From Physcia stellaris (Eukaryota; Ascomycota; Lecanoromycetes; Caliciales; Physciaceae), in assembly GCA_018902385.1 (NCBI GenBank), contig JABSSW010000041.1:124001-188000 (forward strand): a stretch of 64,000 nucleotides of DNA, given 5' to 3'. Both the position numbers and the translations under genes were made by a program. The stretch's first letter is position 1; each line of letters opens with the position of its first letter. The notes under the pieces are model-generated. The model saw only the letters and a list, made by a program, of their open reading frames with translations. It made no database searches and was not told the origin of the DNA. Positions 58,798 to 64,000 of this stretch are shown here, one piece after another.

Positions 58798-60081
58798 ATG
58801 CTGCCGGTACTTAAGGTCACATCCGTCTTCACCATCCTTTGTCGGCTAATCAACAGTGAACCAGTCGAATCCGCACCGAGCTTGCGAGGCAGCAGCACCA
58901 TTGTGAGTCCTTAGTCGATGGTCATCGTCATGCCTTTGTTGCTGAAGGAGTCTAGCATCACTCTTCTCTCCCACCCAGAATAGAACATCCAAACAGTGCG
59001 AACGCGGCATCAAATTGCCCACCTTTCAATACCACCAACCGCCAGCTAGAGTGCGATGAGCGTCGACGTGGCGTGAATCTCAATCTTGTTAGTTGTGCAA
59101 ACGCAATAGCCCAAATAGATAGGAAGAGGACTGAGTCTGTATCCATTGGCTGGCCTGCGCAGGCAGATGTCGAAACTGCCCTCCCCTTACGATACATTAG
59201 CGGTAAGCCATTCGCACTTTGCTACACCTTCTGTGATACAATGGGCTCGGCTTCATTGTTGGGATCTCATGGCTGATTAATTATATTCATTCTGTGCAGA
59301 TAATGGGAAATGCTTCCTCAGCGTCTTCCTCAAGGACGGCCATTCTTGGGATAAGAGCAGTGGGGCGGAACTGTCAGCTGCAGCGCAACTGCTGTTCACC
59401 GAATGTGTTTCGCTGCTGAATGTAGGGGGAGCCGTGAATGGCCTTGGTGAGTTGATGAGCCCGTCCCAAGACCTCGTCTCACGTTTCTGTTAACACGAGG
59501 ACCACGCCTTCAGGAACACACGCTACTCTGGGAATACGTATTGAGGCATTTGATCCAGCCAACGTGGAATGCTTTCCACCCAGAGGTCCCTCGAAAAGCT
59601 GCGTGCTGGACGCGCTGGAGCAGATGCCGAGAGTGCAGATACCGCAAGTTTTCGGTCCTCCGTCTTGTCCCACTGCGCAGGTCAAGCTTCCAATGACGTT
59701 CAAAGATTGTAGGTTACTCCATTTTATCCACTACCTTACGTAGGCTTTCAAGTTTTAGAATATTCTTGCGATGTTGCGATGGCTAAACACTTTCCTTCAT
59801 AGCGCAAGGTGAATGTGCTATCAACATACTTTCAACAGATGTATTCTGGGCCGCTGGTGACTGGAGTAGATGGACCGATATATCGCTGGCCGCCGCAGTT
59901 GTCAATGCAGTGTGCGTCAGGAAACTCATGGGAGGTCGAGTGAATAGATTTGGTAAGTATCTCCATGCGATACAGTTTACAAGGTACGAAGCTAAACTGA
60001 TTCCGTTGGATATCAGGGAGCAATAAAAACTTGTATGTCAGTGTTCTTAAGATTCCACAGCAGCACTTGGAAACTACATAA
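58798..60081 (+). CDS. Secreted Cys-containing fungal protein (tentative six-exon model)
   Basis: Proposed exons 58798-58902, 59046-59202, 59300-59446, 59514-59708, 59809-59952 and 60017-60081 give 270 residues in frame. MLPVLKVTSVFTILC is a likely signal region. The body reads LECDERRRGVNLNLVSCANA, WPAQADVETALPLRYIS, DNGKCFLSVFLKDG, AAAQLLFTECV, ANVECFPP, SCPTAQVKLPMTFKDC and AAVVNAVCVRK. This spacing of cysteines and the LP-R-(F/Y)-x-S-x-(D/N)-G-x-C block match a common, unnamed family of secreted fungal proteins. Exons 2-6 are well supported. The first join is less sure: the 143-bp first intron could end earlier so that NCPPFNTTNRQ is included. Start of exon 5 could also be 59803. Role unknown; extracellular. 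Confidence 0.6.
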
Positions 60082-60598
60082 AGCAACGTCCAGAAGGAAT
60101 GTTTGCAAACTTGATATTTGCCGCACCCAGCAGCCGTCTTCAGCTTCATGCGAAGCAATTCAGCCTGAAACCTTTCTTCAGTAGTAGTACTTGGTAAAAT
60201 GAGTGCGAAAATACCCTCATAGCATGTACTGTAAGTAGGCAAAATGTCGGTAGGTAAAGACTTGGATCATACGACGACAAATACTTGGGACCTTCGACGC
60301 CTGGCATATTTTCAGAAAGCTGTACTGAAGCCTAGAAAATAGCCCGAACCAAGAACGTTTGACAGTGATCTTAAGTAAATGGGATAGATTGAGTGTAAGC
60401 TAGCTAGCTGCAAATTGCAAGATAAAGACAGGATGCCTGGAGGCAGAAAGGAATGATATCAAACCATCCCAGGTCGCGGATCAAGGAAAGCTATGCAAAA
60501 CGACAATACTCGAGCTCAACGTCTAGCTAAGAGTGGCACTGGCAGATACCATCTTAATTTCAAGAGAACCTCCAACGACCATCTGAAGCAATGTATGT
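60082..60598. other. Intergenic between convergent genes
   Basis: The 3' ends of two secreted-protein genes face each other here. No gene or repeat seen. Confidence 0.5.
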
Positions 60599-61240
60599 TC
60601 ATCCACAGACGGTCATGCCGATATTCTTATTGTATCCACAATTGTGAGGAGTACCGTTTTCAGGCTGAGTGAAAACCCCTTTGCACGTCGTACATGGCGG
60701 TGGACAATGGCTGTGGAAGCATTGAGGGTCACTAGTTGTAAGAGTGAATCCTCCAGACCCAGCCTTGCGCCAGAAGTCATTGACGTCCGAGTTGACCTCG
60801 CTGATATCATAGTTGATTCGAGGATGGAGGTTCGGGCCACGGTTGGTGTACTCGAATTGCAGGATATTCTTAGAAAAGTCACCATCTTGACGGCGGACTT
60901 TGAGGGAGATACCGTTGTTCGCATCAGGGGTGTACGTCTCCGTATGAGTACCACCGTTGGCTGCAAGGTGCTGAAGTTTATTGCAACCTGCCGGTTGACC
61001 GGCATGGGGCTGGTAGCAACGGAGGAGGACTATCGGAAAAGGGCACGCGTTGCGAACGTGGGCCTGTCCGATGGCGGAAGCTTCGACAGCATCGATAGTC
61101 GCGTTGGTGCTTCCTTCCGCGGCCCACACGTCGTCGAGGAAGACCTCACTGTCAGCTGGGACTGCAGCCGGGAGTGCAGCTGCAGGCGCGGCGAGGGATG
61201 CCAGAAAGCATAGGGCGGTGACAGAGCTGGAAAGATACAT
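60599..61240 (-). CDS. BYS1-like secreted protein (thaumatin-like antigen family)
   Basis: A single exon of 213 residues from ATG 61240. MYLSSSVTALCFLASLAAPA is a signal peptide, followed by a ~50-residue acidic propeptide-like part. From residue ~65 the sequence reads NACPFPIVLLRCYQ, HTETYTPDANNGISLKVRR, ILQFEYT, YDISEVNSD and GFTLTTSDPQC, and ends CPPPCTTCKGVFTQPENGTP then GMTVCG. These are hallmarks of the Blastomyces yeast-phase-specific (BYS1) family, small beta-rich secreted proteins of unknown biochemical role often linked to morphology or host contact. The frame continues upstream without an ATG, so 61240 is the start. A minus-strand GATATATA lies ~185 bp upstream. Confidence 0.88.
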   Translation of the reverse strand: MYLSSSVTALCFLASLAAPAAALPAAVPADSEVFLDDVWAAEGSTNATIDAVEASAIGQAHVRNACPFPIVLLRCYQPHAGQPAGCNKLQHLAANGGTHTETYTPDANNGISLKVRRQDGDFSKNILQFEYTNRGPNLHPRINYDISEVNSDVNDFWRKAGSGGFTLTTSDPQCFHSHCPPPCTTCKGVFTQPENGTPHNCGYNKNIGMTVCG

Positions 61241-61420
61241 GATGCCAGTAGAGCTAACTTCCTTTATGAGACAACTGAGGCTGGAAAACACAGCTTGTAC
61301 TGAATTGCTAGATTTGCAGAGACTGACAGTGGTAGAAGTAGCGACTTATACGGCTGAAGAGCCCGATAGAAACTGAAGCTGGTACTGTTGTATGTGTTGA
61401 GATAGGACTATCGAAGGCGT

Positions 61421-61428
61421 TATATATC
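61421..61428 (-). promoter_or_regulatory. TATA-like box of the BYS1-like gene
   Basis: The minus strand reads GATATATA about 181-188 bp before the ATG at 61240. Inferred. Confidence 0.35.
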
Positions 61429-63011
61429 CTTCCCCTTTGCTCCTCGTCATGGTCCATTTAACGAGAGCTGAGAAGAACTCTCAATCTCGATGTAACGGCT
61501 CGGTCATACTTTCTTGGTCATGCAGTGAGCCTGGAAGGATGATTCCTGTCCACGTAATGCTTGATTCAGTTTTTCTTACGGCAGACAATGTTGATAGCTC
61601 GGCTGGCCACCTTGTGACAACTGGCACCTTGGAAGCACTATCATTCTCACGTAAGTGCCTATATTCCCTAGCAAATGCAGACCCAATGTGACCCCAGACT
61701 AAGGATTGGGGTTGCTTGCGTGTCGTGGCGCCGCAATGATTGTCTATTAATCTGAGGTGGATGAGAATGAAGACGGTACTAATTGTTTCAGGTCAAAGAG
61801 AATAATCTCAGCGAACGCATTCAATTGGTCCAATGCCCTCAGAAATCTTCGGCTCAGCCAGCTTAGCACGAGGCTTTCACCAAATGAGTTGAAGTCCGTC
61901 CCAAGATCGCTCGGACTCAACCTCAGTCTGCAGGTACCCACAAGTGACAGCGGTCCATATAAGCTTACCGGGATCCAGTGCAATAATAATATCTCCACCA
62001 CTCGAAGCTCGCTTGTTGGTCTCGAGCCCTTATTGGTCTCTGAGGATCCGATAAGGCTGAGCTTTAGGCACGTGTGCTGACCTCGGTTTCATCATATTTG
62101 TTCGGAATTTTGCGGACCACGTCTTTGATTCAGGGACATCGAGGCACTCCCGAGCATCAAGTCTCAACGGTATCCTCTGGTAGTGACAGCTCGCGAAAGG
62201 TATTAAGATCAGGCATGGCGGCTCAACAGGCTACGCCAAATGGAGAGCACATGGATACTATTGAACTAGAGGGAACACACTAGTATAGAATCACAATTTG
62301 GGGCTGTATTACACGGAGATTAATACTACCTACTAGGCTCTTGTATCGTTGCGCTGCAGTGCCGTCACAGGATCGTAGCATCCCTAAGTCATCTTCACAG
62401 CCTCCACTATGCTTCCTCAATCCTCTTCGAGTGATGCTCCGAAAAGACTGCAAGTTGTTTGTCGTACAGGATAGTCCACCGATATTTGGCCCCGTGGTGT
62501 AGGCGTCGTCAAGATTGTTGCGCCAAGTCTTGCGGCTGAAACCACTGACGCGGCTCTTCACTTTGCGAGTTGCGACTCCATCTCACAATCAATAACTGCT
62601 TGAGGAATGGCTCCTGATGATGGCATGTTCATTAATTCAGTTTGCTCAGTCAGTCTTCTCGCGAAATGCTAAAAAGGTTTCAGGAATGAGGTACTCCCTT
62701 TGTTTGCGGTAATTCTCATAGAGCCTGATATCTACCGACGACAAGACAGCACAAAATGCCTTCCGAGTTTCTATTTACAACAGGTCTTATATACCCCGTC
62801 GGTCTGCCACGCACTCATGCGAGAGGCGCTCCAGACGCGCGATGCGGCATATCCGCGGAACATTGTCGAATACATACCTTACTCTTAAATAACTGGATGT
62901 TCTCATGTCCCCAGAAGCACAGCTCATCCAATAGCTAGAACAATTCCTACCATCGGTCAAATCTCCAACTCCTCTATTCCATTTGACGAATCCGATCCTC
63001 AATCGGCAGCA
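61429..63011. other. Intergenic, nothing recognised
   Basis: Between divergent secreted-protein genes. A minus frame at 62561-62280 and a plus frame at 61757-62080 lack good starts or family features. Confidence 0.45.
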
Positions 63012-63619
63012 ATGGCAATCACTACTATGGTCTTCGCGCTGCTCTTGCCCCTGAGCCTCTTCAGCAGCGCATCCCCATTAACGAATCAGCCATCATTAAG
63101 TCTTTCTCAATCCGGCGCTAACCTGAGCTCTTTGATCCTTCCTTATAATATAACACCAAATAGTCCATCGCCGGCGTATGTAAAGCAGTCGTGAGTTTCT
63201 AGGAGGAGATCTTAAATTAACATCCCGATAGCAACAACCTTCCCCGCAGGACGACTGATCTCATCATGCGGGACGAGCCAGCAGAAATGTGGATCTTCTT
63301 TCACAAGTGGGGGTTACCAATCTGGTTCAGAGACTACAAGATCATCGAGATACTGGCCGACAGAGGATACCAAGAGGGAGTGGAGAGGACAGGCTATTTT
63401 TCACCCATCACGGAAAACCTACGCTACACACCTTCCCTAGCGAACGTCCAGATGCACTTGGATTTGCTTCCAGGGACGCGCCTCACGTGGATAAAATGGG
63501 CTCATGCGTTGAAAGCCATGCATGAATGGTCGTTGACGTATGAGACAACCGAGTTTGAGTTCATTGTGGGAGACCGAGAACCCATCGCGACTGGATTCGT
63601 GAAGAAATTGAGGCGATGA
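63012..63619 (+). CDS. Secreted protein of unknown family (182 aa)
   Basis: Exons 63012-63190 and 63250-63619 with a 59-bp intron give 182 residues in frame. MAITTMVFALLLPLSLFSSA is a signal peptide. The mature part is aromatic-rich (AEMWIFFHKWGLPIWFRDYK, ILADRGYQEG, WIKWAHALKAMHEWSLTYET) and nearly free of cysteine, unlike the other secreted proteins here. The C-terminus is basic (FVKKLRR). I do not recognise the family. The sequence upstream of the intron has N-glycosylation sites (NLSS, NITP). Confidence 0.68.
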
Positions 63620-64000
63620 TAGAGAGGGAGGCACATTTGAGAGATATTCCCGTCATGTAACGGACCAGGGCCGAGGCTCGGCTATTGTTTGGGCCAAATG
63701 ATGAATATGACACAAGTATAATCACCGTTTTCGAAGCTCGTTCCAAGTCAACTTATCAGGGTGCATTAATGAGAAAGGCACCACACGGTACGAGGTCATG
63801 GGATCCATAGAATCCTGGAATAGCAAATCCCTCGGTCTACTGCAGGCGAAGAGCGATCGGGCTCGGAAGCGTACCGGTGGATAGACCTCTGAGCTTCAGG
63901 CTTGAACGGGGGGCCGTTTTGTACCGTCGATCATCGCTGAACCCAACGTACCTGCCACACTACACTTTTCACTTGATTTAGAAGCTCTTTATGGACTTCG
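63620..64000. other. Right edge of window, nothing recognised
   Basis: Downstream of the last secreted-protein gene; no gene seen before the window ends. Confidence 0.5.

Noticed and set aside
60644-61213. 189-codon plus-strand ORF
   Set aside because: Antisense to the BYS1-like gene, which has a signal peptide and family motifs.
1-64000. tRNA or rRNA genes
   Set aside because: I scanned by eye for cloverleaf-like stretches and conserved rRNA words and found none; a tRNAscan-type search would be decisive.

Overview
The window looks like nuclear DNA of a filamentous ascomycete (Pezizomycotina). Genes carry short GT-AG introns, mostly 44-170 bp, and encode families typical of these fungi: a PTH11/SAT4-type seven-helix protein, an NRPS-like adenylation-thiolation-reductase enzyme, a BYS1-type secreted protein, a CYP505-type P450 and several small cysteine-rich secreted proteins. 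Species cannot be named from sequence alone. All splice models below were made by eye; for the better ones the summed exons are a multiple of three and conserved motifs read across the joins.

Layout. 1-2190: two adjacent arrays of ~163-186 bp repeats, each ending in a palindrome. 2191-8850 and 12057-15052: AT-rich, gene-free blocks of mutated transposable elements; the second is an hAT relic with recognisable terminal inverted repeats. Both blocks show an unusual mutation signature: CC/GG and CT/AG dinucleotides are almost absent while CG and CA/TG remain. 9066-11120: a multi-spanning membrane protein gene between the blocks. 16-20 kb: a low-complexity protein gene and a decayed membrane-protein gene.

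20.3-28.5 kb: three minus-strand genes, a secreted FAD-linked (berberine-bridge-like) oxidase, an FAD/NADPH monooxygenase and a PTH11-like receptor. 28.5-36 kb: mostly gene-poor, with a small Cys-rich protein and one 343-residue protein of unknown role. 36.2-39.7 kb: the adenylate-forming reductase. 44.7-46.6 kb and 53.0-54.4 kb: two P450s. The reductase could supply an aldehyde or alcohol to the nearby P450s, monooxygenase and FAD oxidase, so a loose secondary-metabolite neighbourhood is possible, but gaps are long and I see no transporter or regulator.

40-64 kb is rich in predicted secreted proteins (six models) plus a single-pass, Cys-rich membrane protein that looks like a surface sensor. 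A free-standing RNase H-like gene at 51.5-52.3 kb has all four catalytic acidic residues but an in-frame TGA just before its domain. Long intergenic stretches (22.2-24.6, 46.6-49.2, 54.5-56.3 and 61.2-63.0 kb) hold only short ORFs that I could not assign.
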